Shown: piece after piece, positions 7,015 to 14,619 of the stretch
Numbering within the stretch: position 1 is the first letter of the stretch
Layout: every line of letters starts with the position of its first letter
Source of the DNA: a virus
Length of the DNA: 22,983 nucleotides
Direction: 5' to 3' (one strand)
IMG/VR virus record: IMGVR_UViG_3300038648_000070
Span: 1-22,983 of that record
Notes under the pieces: generated by a model
What the model was told of the DNA's origin: nothing
The model's database searches: none
Seen by the model: only the letters and a program-made list of their open reading frames with translations
Position numbers and translations under genes: made by a program

Positions 7015-8682
7015 CTATGGCGCTACTCTTCCGTTCTTAACAAACGCCTCATGCGTTATCGGGAATTGTCCTTTGAAGAACTCTTCCATTGTCTCGGCAG
7101 CTTGGGCGATTTCCCACATCGGGTGGGAAGGGTATGCAGCGTCGTCATGTTCGGTACGAAGGGAGAGAAAGTGCATGATCGAACGTGCGTTGGCTGTCGC
7201 GTACATAGCGGTGAAAGTATTGACAGGGAGGACCATCCGTGCAACTTCATTACCTATCCCGTTCTCTAGCATTGTGGTATATCTATCATAAGCATCGTAA
7301 GCGTTCGCCTCTAGGGACGTCTTCACTAATTGATATTGCTCTGCTGTCCCAGGTTCGAACTTCGGCCTAGCACTGGTGCCTGCATTAATAAGAGGGCGGT
7401 GCTTGGGGGGGATATAGAACAACGGTGGTAACACCGAATATCTGCCACTCACCTCGTTATAGCTCCACGCCACCCTGTGCCTGTGCCACTCACGGAAAAC
7501 AAAGATGGGAGCCTTAACCAAGAAAGTGAAGGCGTTGTGTTCAAAAGGCGTATTGCCACACCACATAGGCTTACCGCGGCGGCGGACGTACAAGGTGCCA
7601 TTCGGGACGCTCACACAATGCACCATGCCATCATAAGGCACTACTGTCACCTGCTTAGCCCGATCCCCGGGTGTCCATCCTATCCTAGGCTCAGAATTAC
7701 GATCACGATACACAGTCACTCTATAAAGCGGACGCTCACCGAACGCACCTTTACGCCTCACGTCAGGAGCAGTCTCGCTCGCTACCAAACCCACTTTAAG
7801 CGCCAATTCCTGCACACCATCTACTACGTGGCGGCTCACTGTTGAGCACGTTACTTTACCACTAGCGCTCACCGAACCATCACCTTGTAAGAAACCAGCC
7901 AGCAATGCCTCAAGAGTTTCAAGGTCACCATGGAGCAACAACTCCCTGGGAAAACATCTATCCCGCTCTGTGGTATACGTAGCTTGCGCCCACTCACGCA
8001 GTTTACAGGACACGTCAACCAGGAGAAAGCGCTCAGGTCCACCTGATACCACGTTGCCTATCTTCCCACCGTACTCTTTGAGCCAAGCAATCTTCCGTGG
8101 TCGTCGCAAATGAAACAAAAGATCAGCCGTACCATCCGCCACTAAGAACCCAATAATAGCCGCTTCATCGGGAGCATGGATACTACCACCCTGCCATACA
8201 CCGCCAGCAAGACGCAAACGGTGGGAGCGATCAAGCAGTTGTCGTGCTGGGTACAGCCCAAAGGGCGTTTCTTCATGACGCCGTGGCGCCGCCACCATGC
8301 GATGATCAAGAGTCACAAGCGCGTCCACAGCACTTGTCTTAACACTCAACATCGGCCCAACCCACGACTTGTGTACAACACGCTCAGCAGCCTGGTACTC
8401 CACCTCATCGGTAATTAGATTGAGTGTGACGAATGTCTCAGACCCGTCCACCTCTGGCCAATGTTTCCAGCCGTCGCTTGTCAGAACGTCCGTCTCGTCG
8501 TCATAGCATCCATGCCGATGCTTCATGAGATAGTTGATGAGTCCACCAATCTTTTCGGTGTTGATCTCATCCTCAGCACGCTCGCCTTTGGTAGACACCC
8601 AGGCTGCCCGAGCTATAGAGACGTCATCTGCCATAGAATCGATCATCTTGACGGTTATATCTGAAGTAAATTGGACTTCCAC
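7015..8682 (-). CDS. thyX: Flavin-dependent thymidylate synthase ThyX interrupted by an intein
   Basis: ThyX makes dTMP from dUMP using methylene-tetrahydrofolate, NADPH and FAD. The 555-aa product is two ThyX exteins (1-58 and 378-555, together about 236 residues, a normal ThyX size) around a 319-aa intein (59-377). The C-terminal extein starts TPFEHNAFTFLVKAPIFVFR and carries the ThyX signature RHRVAWSYNEVSGRY at about 401-415. The signature spacing looks one residue longer than the usual RHR-x7-S. The intein interrupts the conserved HG/TPFEH site, so splicing is needed for activity. The start is GTG 8682, with AAAGGAGAG two bases upstream. A terminator and a structured leader lie directly upstream. 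Placement of a nucleotide-metabolism gene among structural genes is unusual and suggests a separate insertion. Confidence 0.93.
   Translation of the reverse strand: MEVQFTSDITVKMIDSMADDVSIARAAWVSTKGERAEDEINTEKIGGLINYLMKHRHGCYDDETDVLTSDGWKHWPEVDGSETFVTLNLITDEVEYQAAERVVHKSWVGPMLSVKTSAVDALVTLDHRMVAAPRRHEETPFGLYPARQLLDRSHRLRLAGGVWQGGSIHAPDEAAIIGFLVADGTADLLFHLRRPRKIAWLKEYGGKIGNVVSGGPERFLLVDVSCKLREWAQATYTTERDRCFPRELLLHGDLETLEALLAGFLQGDGSVSASGKVTCSTVSRHVVDGVQELALKVGLVASETAPDVRRKGAFGERPLYRVTVYRDRNSEPRIGWTPGDRAKQVTVVPYDGMVHCVSVPNGTLYVRRRGKPMWCGNTPFEHNAFTFLVKAPIFVFREWHRHRVAWSYNEVSGRYSVLPPLFYIPPKHRPLINAGTSARPKFEPGTAEQYQLVKTSLEANAYDAYDRYTTMLENGIGNEVARMVLPVNTFTAMYATANARSIMHFLSLRTEHDDAAYPSHPMWEIAQAAETMEEFFKGQFPITHEAFVKNGRVAP
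7552..8508 (-). mobile_element. Intein with LAGLIDADG-type endonuclease in ThyX
   Basis: A 319-residue intein. It begins with Cys59 of the ORF (CYDDETDVLTSDGWKHW, a splicing block A) and has a block B-like LVTLDHRMVA. Two degenerate LAGLIDADG motifs are present (IIGFLVADG and LLAGFLQGDG), so the homing endonuclease looks intact. It ends ...MWCGN before Thr +1. The block G penultimate residue is Gly rather than the usual His, and a Cys precedes it; Asn is present. Missing the penultimate His is a known variation but often slows Asn cyclisation. The boundaries are set by the ThyX extein match on both sides. Confidence 0.9.
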
Positions 8683-8692
8683 GACTCTCCTT

Positions 8693-8740
8693 TAGAAAAG
8701 AAAAAGCCAGTGGAGGTTGAAGCGCTACCTCTCCACTGGC
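8693..8740 (-). terminator. Rho-independent terminator just upstream of thyX
   Basis: GCCAGTGGAG (8740-8731) pairs perfectly with CTCCACTGGC (8715-8706) on the minus strand around a 15-base loop. The stem is followed by a TTTTTCTTTTC tract. It ends about ten bases before the thyX start and overlaps the approach to its ribosome binding site. No promoter is visible between it and thyX, so thyX expression probably depends on read-through or regulated antitermination. Confidence 0.85.
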
Positions 8741-8851
8741 CTCGTTCTCGGACGTGCCCTTTAGCCCAATCTTATCGGTGAGCGTCAACCTTCGGATTGC
8801 TAGCCGTACACTGGTCCTATCGGGTTCTCCACGCTCTGGGTACCCCGTCTA
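8694..8851 (-). ncRNA. Structured leader or small RNA between a strong promoter and a terminator
   Basis: A strong promoter (8858-8885) should start an RNA near 8851, and the terminator ends it near 8694, giving about 155 bases with no convincing ORF. Pairings seen by eye are CGGG/CCCG near the 5' end, GGAC-CA-GTG (8817-8809) with CAC-GTCC (8756-8750), and TAGCAATC (8802-8795) with GATT-GG-GCTA (8771-8762). The element CCAGTG (8814-8809) could instead pair with CACTGG in the 3' arm of the terminator, which would break it. That is the logic of an attenuator. No known riboswitch or tRNA was recognised; it may alternatively be an independent small RNA. Confidence 0.55.
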
Positions 8852-8857
8852 TTAATC

Positions 8858-8885
8858 AGTATACACGTTCCAAGGTGGTTGTCAA
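8858..8885 (-). promoter_or_regulatory. Sigma-70 promoter of the thyX leader
   Basis: TTGACA at 8885-8880, a 16-base spacer and TATACT at 8863-8858. The -35 box lies in GCTGACTTGACA (8891-8880), identical at two other promoters in the window. On the opposite strand 8874-8886 reads GGTGGTTGTCAAG, which matches the mycobacteriophage L5 stoperator consensus at all but one position, so a repressor site overlapping the -35 is possible. Confidence 0.75.
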
Positions 8886-8896
8886 GTCAGCACATC

Positions 8897-9451
8897 CTAT
8901 CGCTCAGGCAGAGAGGCCTTGGCTTCCTTTGCTATGTCAGAACCCACCCGGACCTTGGATACGCCAGGCGACAGAGAATCCAACCTGTCCTCAAGAACCT
9001 TCATCTGGCTAGCCTTGGCGTCCACTTCCACGGCTATTTCCCTCAGGCGGTTCAGAGTAATGGGGTTCGTTATACCCTCTACCTTACCAACGAACGTCTT
9101 GATCTGGCTGTTGAAGAGAGCCTTCATGGCTGTTTCCGACATGGCGTTCGGAGTGGCTTGTAGTTCGGCTGTGTCTGGCTCGTCATCAATCAAAACAAGC
9201 GGCACAAGACGACCGTTCCTAAAAGGGTTAACGTCCGTGCTTACACAAGCTTCCTCATAAAGATGCCTTTCCAATGGGGTGATTGTCATCGTCTTCTTGA
9301 GCCCCTGAATCCTTTGAGTGGTCGGCTTACCCAACTCGTTGACACGAGTGATATAAGTCTCACCGGGAACGTTGTGCTGCCACGTTTCGACTCTTAAAGT
9401 CTCCAGAGCAGCGGGGGTAAAGTTTCTAGTTTGAGTTCTGATCTGTGCCAT
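8897..9451 (-). CDS. Head-associated protein of unknown function
   Basis: A 184-aa protein directly downstream of the capsid gene and its terminator. The N-terminal half is mixed (RVNELGKPTTQRIQGLKKTM), while the C-terminal half is helical with coiled-coil character (about residues 125-165, ITNPITLNRLREIAVEVDAK). It starts at ATG 9451 with AAGGGAG upstream, and a plausible promoter lies at 9484-9513. I do not recognise the family. The position suggests a capsid-associated or connector-assembly protein. It ends at 8897, only 12 bases before the -35 element of the thyX leader promoter. Confidence 0.6.
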   Translation of the reverse strand: MAQIRTQTRNFTPAALETLRVETWQHNVPGETYITRVNELGKPTTQRIQGLKKTMTITPLERHLYEEACVSTDVNPFRNGRLVPLVLIDDEPDTAELQATPNAMSETAMKALFNSQIKTFVGKVEGITNPITLNRLREIAVEVDAKASQMKVLEDRLDSLSPGVSKVRVGSDIAKEAKASLPER

Positions 9452-9483
9452 TACCTATCTCCCTTAAGTGAAATATATCCTTC

Positions 9484-9513
9484 AGTATATGAAAGATCGA
9501 CGGAAGATAACAA
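9484..9513 (-). promoter_or_regulatory. Probable promoter of the 184-aa gene
   Basis: TTGTTA at 9513-9508, an 18-base spacer and TATACT at 9489-9484, placed between the capsid terminator and the gene starting at 9451. The -10 box is good and the -35 box matches four of six consensus bases. The site lies in an otherwise gene-free stretch. Confidence 0.5.
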
Positions 9514-9561
9514 AAAACGCAATTACCCGACGCAAACGCCGGTTTGAGTCTGATCCCTTAA

Positions 9562-9589
9562 CAAAAAAGAAGGGGCCTTTCGGCCCCCT
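9562..9589 (-). terminator. Rho-independent terminator after the major capsid gene
   Basis: GGGGCC (9587-9582), a GAAA tetraloop and GGCCCC (9577-9572) on the minus strand, followed by TTCTTTTTTG. This is a short GC stem with a stable loop and a T-run, placed 22 bases after the capsid stop codon. It closes the head-gene transcript. Confidence 0.92.
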
Positions 9590-9611
9590 CTCTCCCATCC
9601 CGAAGGATTGA

Positions 9612-10598
9612 TTATTCAGCGATGACCGTGTAAGGCACGATGCTGGAGTCGACGATACGACGCACACGATCAGGACGATGGACAACAAAGCCCGCATCTC
9701 TACGAGCTAGGTAGTGCCATTCCCAAGCGGCGTTCTCAATCCATTCCTTCGAAAGCATGCCCCCGAAGAAAGCGAACTTAGAAGCGTCACGACCGATAAC
9801 CCAAAGCTCGTTGGCTGGGAAGTAAGGCGTCCCAGTATCATCGAGATAGTTCTTGAGGGTGATAATCTTAGCACCACGGTAGGTACCAAGAACACCACGC
9901 CGCATCAAGTCTTCGTTCAACTCGGGGAAGAACCCAGCACCAGTCTGGGAACCGACACCCAACAAAGCGTTGACGATCTGATCGGTCATCGTACTACGAC
10001 CGACAATGGCGACTTCCCAGTCACGAGAAACGTCACGTACAGCAGTCAAGGCGTTGTTGATTGAACTAGTACCTGAGGTGGACAGATCGTTCACCGATAC
10101 ATAGTAGGGTGAAGCAGAAGTAACCTGAGCCTGAAGACCCGTGAAGAACCAGCTGTTGACCGTAGCGTCCAAACGCTGCACACCCAATTCCACAAGTGTG
10201 GCCTGAGTTTCTGCAAAGTTCGTCCTAAGCTTGTCTTCTTCTTCGTAAACGTGGAAGCCCACGGTTTCACGAGGAATTTCGAAGACCTCAGCGTGGACCG
10301 AGCTAGACTCGATATATCCACCACGAGCAACGAAGAAGGCACGGAGGCCCCTGACTTCCTTAACGAAGACACGCTCGTCGAAGTCAGCATTTTCGACCTG
10401 AGTCATATAACCAAGTAGGTTCTCATGCTCAAAGCCAAGATAAATTGTTTCGGTTAGCTCTTGAGCCATCTCCCGACGCCAAGCTGGGTCGTCCCAGTTG
10501 TCACGGGCAATCTCGTTAAGCGCACGCTTGCGGGTTTCCCACTCACGCCGCTCTTCGAGAGAGCGTCCCATCCCATCAACGAGTGTCCTTGAAGGCAT
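9612..10598 (-). CDS. Major capsid protein (HK97 fold)
   Basis: A 328-aa protein, a typical size for an HK97-fold shell subunit. It sits after the scaffold and head-associated genes and just before a strong terminator, which fits the highest-demand virion gene. The N-terminal region is charged and helical (residues 10-50). A segment with E-loop character lies near 80-110 (the GGYIESSSVHAEVFEIPRET region). The C-terminal half has P-domain-like sequence (DWEVAIVGRSTMTDQIVNAL, and the LWVIGRDASKFAFFGGML stretch). The residues RRDAGFVVHRPDRVRRIVD near the end are like the closing strand of many actinophage capsid proteins. It starts at ATG 10598. No lysine-asparagine cross-link pair can be assigned from sequence alone. 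Confidence 0.85.
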   Translation of the reverse strand: MPSRTLVDGMGRSLEERREWETRKRALNEIARDNWDDPAWRREMAQELTETIYLGFEHENLLGYMTQVENADFDERVFVKEVRGLRAFFVARGGYIESSSVHAEVFEIPRETVGFHVYEEEDKLRTNFAETQATLVELGVQRLDATVNSWFFTGLQAQVTSASPYYVSVNDLSTSGTSSINNALTAVRDVSRDWEVAIVGRSTMTDQIVNALLGVGSQTGAGFFPELNEDLMRRGVLGTYRGAKIITLKNYLDDTGTPYFPANELWVIGRDASKFAFFGGMLSKEWIENAAWEWHYLARRDAGFVVHRPDRVRRIVDSSIVPYTVIAE

Positions 10599-10613
10599 GT
10601 CTTATCTCCCCCC

Positions 10614-11252
10614 TTAGAAGAGAAGCCGAGCTTCAACCTCGGCCCTTGTGGTATCGACGCGGGTAACTTCTGCCCAAGCGCCTGTAGCGGAACTAGTAGC
10701 TTCCCAATAACCATCAACGTCATCGCCCGAATAAGGGAAGAGGTACTGACCGACTGTCACGGTCGGGGTAGCACCCATACCAGCAATCATTGTACGTCCC
10801 GTATAACTACGCTGACCCAGGAATGAGAAAGTCGAAGTATTACGAAGAAGGATCTTGGTAGATAGGTCGCCAGCAATTACTATGCAGTAAGTGTTAAGCG
10901 GAACTGTACCAAGGTCCGAATAGGTCGTCATGTATGGATCAGTCAAAGCGAAAGCCGCAGGACCATACTCATAGCAGAGGAGCCCAGCACCGGGATCCGC
11001 AGCCCACTGTGCTCCTGATGTAGCGAGCTTTACGTACTGAGCGCCCTGAGCATCCACACCAGCAGTCAAGTCAGCAATGACCGGAGCGCCAATAGGAAGC
11101 AGACCAACTGCACCAGTAGGAGACCCACCAGTACCACTACCTCCACCCGCTCCAGAGCCTGTCAATAACGTGGCAGGGCTAATGAACCTACCACCTCTAG
11201 CACTTGGCCTTGGAGGGATTCTAAATTCGAAGTTACGTCCGTAAGATGCCAT
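10614..11252 (-). CDS. Head-associated (possible decoration) protein
   Basis: A 212-aa protein between scaffold and capsid genes. The N-terminus is basic with a Gly/Ser-rich linker (about residues 30-48), followed by a beta-rich region with many Thr, Val and Gly. This linker-plus-beta composition fits capsid decoration proteins, which in other phages are encoded next to the capsid gene, but no specific family is recognised. The ATG at 11252 has an AAGGAGGG ribosome binding site. Close spacing to the capsid gene, 15 bases, implies co-expression at high level. Confidence 0.55.
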   Translation of the reverse strand: MASYGRNFEFRIPPRPSARGGRFISPATLLTGSGAGGGSGTGGSPTGAVGLLPIGAPVIADLTAGVDAQGAQYVKLATSGAQWAADPGAGLLCYEYGPAAFALTDPYMTTYSDLGTVPLNTYCIVIAGDLSTKILLRNTSTFSFLGQRSYTGRTMIAGMGATPTVTVGQYLFPYSGDDVDGYWEATSSATGAWAEVTRVDTTRAEVEARLLF

Positions 11253-11261
11253 CTACCCTCC

Positions 11262-11900
11262 TTAAGAAATAGAACGGGGATCGAAGCCGAATTGCGAGCC
11301 CGTCATTACTTCACGGTAGGCAGCACGACTCTTGGATATTGTTGAACTGGGACGAGTCTTGCCCGTCTCCCTTGCCGCCGTTAGAGCGGTCGTTGCGGGG
11401 ATTGTGTCCCCCGCCTTTGCGGGAACAAGAGCGGCCCATTCGGACTTCTTCTCTTCCCAAGTCTCATCGGACAAGCCAGCCCAATAGGATGCCTTCTCTT
11501 CGGCATACCCTTCAGGGAAGATACTAAGAGCCTTAGCTTCTTCAAGGCGATCCTTCTCCTTGAGAGCCTTGTTCTTAGCTTCGTCTTCCTCTTCTTTCTT
11601 GGCTGCGGCTGCAGCCTCGAAATCGGCTAGCGCCTCTTCAGCTGCCTTCTGTGCAAGCACGGCAGTGTCGAGTGCGGATTGAAGCTCGTCTACTTGGCCT
11701 TCGTACTCAGCCTTGACCGCCGATACGGCTTCTTCAGTAGCAGTCTGTTGCGTAAGAGCGTTGAGCCTAGCAATCTCCTCTAAAAGGGGAGCTTGACCCT
11801 CATCTACGAGAGCCCTCGCTTCTTCTGCGGTGTAAGTCTTTTCCCCCGCCACATTCCCTCCATTCGGGGTTACTTTGCTCATTGATAATTGTTTCGTCAT
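11262..11900 (-). CDS. Capsid scaffolding protein
   Basis: A 212-aa acidic protein dominated by a long coiled coil at about residues 22-125 (EEARALVDEGQAPLLEEIAR, then repeated Ala/Glu/Lys heptads). The C-terminus is basic (TISKSRAAYREVMTGSQFGF), typical of the capsid-binding end of scaffolds. It lies between the protease and the capsid genes, the standard order. Scaffolds direct procapsid assembly and are removed, usually by the maturation protease encoded just upstream. It starts at ATG 11900. Confidence 0.85.
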   Translation of the reverse strand: MTKQLSMSKVTPNGGNVAGEKTYTAEEARALVDEGQAPLLEEIARLNALTQQTATEEAVSAVKAEYEGQVDELQSALDTAVLAQKAAEEALADFEAAAAAKKEEEDEAKNKALKEKDRLEEAKALSIFPEGYAEEKASYWAGLSDETWEEKKSEWAALVPAKAGDTIPATTALTAARETGKTRPSSTISKSRAAYREVMTGSQFGFDPRSIS

Positions 11901-11911
11901 TGTTCTATAGA

Positions 11912-13750
11912 CTACTTAGAAGCACTTTTACCAAGTGCAGCAATTCTGGACATAAAAGCGGGTCCAGCCTTCAAGACACGAGCCTGCTTGTAAAGATGTG
12001 CCTTTAGAGAAGCTCTTTTAGCTTCGGGTTCACGACCATATGCGTGGATTGCATTATCAAGATCCTTGAGAGACTTGATAGGATAACCACCCCCCGACAT
12101 AGCCTTGCCTTCTTTGGCCAACGCCTGACGCTCTTCGGGTGAAAAACTACGGGCGATTTCCTCTGCTGCTTGCATGGCCATAGAAAGCTGCCAGTCAGCA
12201 GGGACTAGATGAGCCAACCCAAGATGTTCTGCCCTCTTGGCAATATGGTTCTTAATGTCTTGGAAACGACCGGCCCTTGGAGGTAGAACGGATTCAGCAC
12301 CTTGGACTTTAGCAATAGCCGCCACCACGTCGCCAGGTTGGGCAATACTAAAAGTGCCATCAGACATCTGCGGAGAGTCCCAAGGAGCTACCGTAGTAGG
12401 ATCAGAATCACTAGCCATACTCGACCTAGGAGTTTTATTCCCATGAGCCAATCCCTTAGGATCACCTGGGTCATAAGAAAGCTTGCCAGCTATACCAGAA
12501 CCCGCAGCATAAGCAGCCGACTTGGGATCAGGAGCACCAGGAACAGCGGAAGATTTAGGAAGCGCCTTACCTTTAGACCAAGCTTTAGTAGTGTCACCAC
12601 TATAATCAGGCTTACCCTTGGCTCCATTACCGTCCGTCTTTACACTAGACCAGGCACCAGAAGTGTCCACACCATAATTGATGGCAGCCTTGGCCGTAGC
12701 CGCAGCAGCCCAGTCAATAGGAAGAACAGACTCTCCAGCGGCAGGCGGATGGTTGTCAGGGATTTCTTGGACGTGTGGGGCATCCGGCAAGTGCAGAGCT
12801 GGCTTAGCCTCAAACCCGCCGTCGTCTGGGATAACAGGATCACCGGAGTCAGGCGTCACAGGACCACCCTCAGCGGGGTGGTTATTGGGAACGTCTTCTG
12901 AAGACTTACCCGGAGACCGGAGAGGAGGCCGAGTTTGGAACCCACCGTCAGCGGGAATTTCTGTTTGTAGCGCCATTTCTCCTCCTGCAAGCATTTGATA
13001 AACCATTTCCTCTACGATTTTGTAGTCGACACCAGGCGACTCGGCAGCCATTTCTTTACAAAGACGATCCGATTCATCTGTGTCGCGATCTAAAACTCTG
13101 CTGATCTCTTTCACATCGGCATTTACCCAGCCAGGTCGGACTGGAGGCACGATCAAAGCCCCACCAGTAAAGCGAGGCTTGTGGAGCATCTTCTTCGACC
13201 GAGGCTTCTGCAAGTGAGCACAATATGTAGAGGACCCAGGACCCGCATAGCGGTACGTCTGGTTACAAGTCTCGTCCATACAGGTAATCTTCTCGGGCAT
13301 TGCCTCCATGGAATACCAAAGAGTCCCGTCGCGGTGCGCCATGGCAATAGAGGGCCAAAGTTCGCCCTCATCATAAACTGACCAGAAGACTGACAAGGCT
13401 TCGACAATGGGAGGTTCGGGCTCTGCGGCATTCTCGCCAGTAGGCCAAACGAATTCGGCTGCCGCAAACGTCCCAATTCGCCTGTTGGGAATGTGAAGAT
13501 AATTCAGAGGACGATGAGGAATGTCCTTGATTGCTTCTTTAGTATCAACTAACCCGAATAAATGACCGTTGGAATTATAACGTAACGCCTGCTCAGTGGA
13601 CGTTTGTACATAGTTACCCAGTATAAACTTGATGTCTGGAGCGCGACGAACAAAGGGTTCAGCCCATGCTAGCTCGCGACTATCCTCAACGACCCAAGCA
13701 CGGGAAGCAACGACAATCCCAGTCTTACCCTCGATTATAATGGCCATCAA
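11912..13750 (-). CDS. Capsid maturation protease with long repeat-rich C-terminal region
   Basis: A 612-aa protein between the sigma-like gene and the scaffold, the usual place of the prohead protease. The N-terminal domain (about 1-200) has HRPLN at 79-83 and GTLWYSMEAM at 142-151, candidate catalytic His and Ser segments of the actinophage head-protease type, plus a CxxxxC...CxH zinc-like cluster near 157-179. Residues 265-343 hold two tandem copies of a Pro/Asp-rich unit. A low-complexity Gly/Ser/Asp linker follows. The last 77 residues (FSPEERQALAKEGKAM onward) resemble the DUF6582-like helical domain common at the end of such proteins. The likely start is ATG 13747, one codon after the first possible start. 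The protease assignment is from motif impression and gene order. Confidence 0.65.
   Translation of the reverse strand: MMAIIIEGKTGIVVASRAWVVEDSRELAWAEPFVRRAPDIKFILGNYVQTSTEQALRYNSNGHLFGLVDTKEAIKDIPHRPLNYLHIPNRRIGTFAAAEFVWPTGENAAEPEPPIVEALSVFWSVYDEGELWPSIAMAHRDGTLWYSMEAMPEKITCMDETCNQTYRYAGPGSSTYCAHLQKPRSKKMLHKPRFTGGALIVPPVRPGWVNADVKEISRVLDRDTDESDRLCKEMAAESPGVDYKIVEEMVYQMLAGGEMALQTEIPADGGFQTRPPLRSPGKSSEDVPNNHPAEGGPVTPDSGDPVIPDDGGFEAKPALHLPDAPHVQEIPDNHPPAAGESVLPIDWAAAATAKAAINYGVDTSGAWSSVKTDGNGAKGKPDYSGDTTKAWSKGKALPKSSAVPGAPDPKSAAYAAGSGIAGKLSYDPGDPKGLAHGNKTPRSSMASDSDPTTVAPWDSPQMSDGTFSIAQPGDVVAAIAKVQGAESVLPPRAGRFQDIKNHIAKRAEHLGLAHLVPADWQLSMAMQAAEEIARSFSPEERQALAKEGKAMSGGGYPIKSLKDLDNAIHAYGREPEAKRASLKAHLYKQARVLKAGPAFMSRIAALGKSASK
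12722..12958 (-). repeat. Tandem protein repeat inside the maturation protease
   Basis: Two units of about 37-42 residues share IP-x-DGGF at their start and a PxNHPxxxG motif near the end (IPADGGFQTRPPLRSP and IPDDGGFEAKPALHLP). The repeat probably arose by duplication within a flexible linker. Confidence 0.7.
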
Positions 13751-13775
13751 TCATTTGATCGGCCATTTCATCCAG

Positions 13776-14492
13776 CTAACTTGGATAAGAATAAGCTCTC
13801 GTGCCCTGGCGTGGCTTAGGAGGTTGACCACTCCCATTGGAGATCCCCTTCCTAGAACCACCCACCTTTTTGCTATAGCTATAGTTCCCTACCCGCTTAG
13901 GAATGGGAGGTTTTCCTAACAACAAACGCGCATCATTAAGAGCAAGCCTCATCACTTGAGTAACACGAGCTTCAGTACGGTGCCACATGGTAGCTATCTC
14001 CCAGTACTGATAACCCTCCAAGGCAAGAGTAAGACACTCAGCTTCTTTAGTAGGCAGTTGAGAAATAACCTCTTTCAAGAGAGTTTCTTGAGTGTCAGCT
14101 ATCTCATCAAAAGGAGTAGCAAAAGAAGCCTCAGGATGACCAACATACCAAATCTCAGATGGGTTCTTGGCCTGATGTTTTCTTAGAGACCCGGCCACAA
14201 AATCGTCTAGATAACAGACCGAAGGCTTGTAATCATCAGCCGCCCTACAAGAACTCAGCCGCCGCCACGCATCACGCGCCCCGCCTTGAACGCGAATAAA
14301 GGCCCAGCCCTGGAATGTCCCACGCCCATCCCAAGACTGGGCCGCTTGCCAGAGACCCTCTAACGCCCCACCAACAACGTCGTCAAACCACAGGCTGGCC
14401 TCTGGGAACCTTGTTAATTTCTTAGCTTCGTTGAAACCTATTTTCCGTGCCCAAGCTGCGTTTTCTTGGACTAACTGCTCAGGCTGGGACAA
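13776..14492 (-). CDS. Sigma-70-family RNA polymerase sigma factor-like protein
   Basis: A 238-aa protein with the two core sigma regions. Residues 36-80 resemble region 2 (FDDVVGGALEGLWQAAQSWD, then TFQGWAFIRVQGGARDAWRR, like the flagellar/WhiG-type core). Residues 138-192 form a region 4 helix-turn-helix (LPTKEAECLTLALEGYQYWE, then a recognition-helix-like TEARVTQVMRLALNDARLLL). A basic, Gly/Ser-rich tail follows. The TTG start at 14492 overlaps the upstream 46-aa gene by 14 bases; a later start cannot be excluded. The expected role is redirecting host RNA polymerase to phage promoters, probably late ones. Its position between accessory and head genes makes it a candidate timing switch for the morphogenesis operon. 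Confidence 0.78.
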   Translation of the reverse strand: MSQPEQLVQENAAWARKIGFNEAKKLTRFPEASLWFDDVVGGALEGLWQAAQSWDGRGTFQGWAFIRVQGGARDAWRRLSSCRAADDYKPSVCYLDDFVAGSLRKHQAKNPSEIWYVGHPEASFATPFDEIADTQETLLKEVISQLPTKEAECLTLALEGYQYWEIATMWHRTEARVTQVMRLALNDARLLLGKPPIPKRVGNYSYSKKVGGSRKGISNGSGQPPKPRQGTRAYSYPS

Positions 14493-14619
14493 GTTCTGGC
14501 TCGGGGATCTTCTCCGGTTCGCGAACAGGAAGGGGAATAGGGGGCCAATCCGGCAGATGATCAGGGATACTCTCTGGAATAGGAATGTCTATAATACGCT
14601 TAGCTGGACCTATTTTCAT
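14479..14619 (-). CDS. Small proline-rich protein
   Basis: A 46-codon gene. ATG 14619 is preceded by GAAGG three bases upstream. The product is proline- and glutamate-rich with repeated I/P and E/P pairs (MKIGPAKRIIDIPIPE at the start, EPEKIPEPELVPA at the end). Its end overlaps the TTG start of the sigma-like gene by 14 bases. No function is known. The good ribosome binding site and biased composition argue that it is real. Confidence 0.6.
   Translation of the reverse strand: MKIGPAKRIIDIPIPESIPDHLPDWPPIPLPVREPEKIPEPELVPA

Noticed and set aside
8741-8851. Possible tRNA in the thyX leader
   Set aside because: No GTTCRA-type T-loop and no complete cloverleaf could be drawn on either strand.
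9515-9545. Hairpin CCGGCG/CGTCGG considered as a second terminator
   Set aside because: It is not followed by a T-run on the minus strand and lies just upstream of the probable promoter.
11068-11082. Near-copy of the promoter element (GCTGACTTGACT) on the minus strand
   Set aside because: It lies inside the 212-aa head protein reading frame (IADLTAG) and no -10 box follows at the right distance.
12302-12901. Plus-strand open frame of 199 codons
   Set aside because: It mirrors the low-complexity linker of the maturation protease; the open frame follows from its codon bias.
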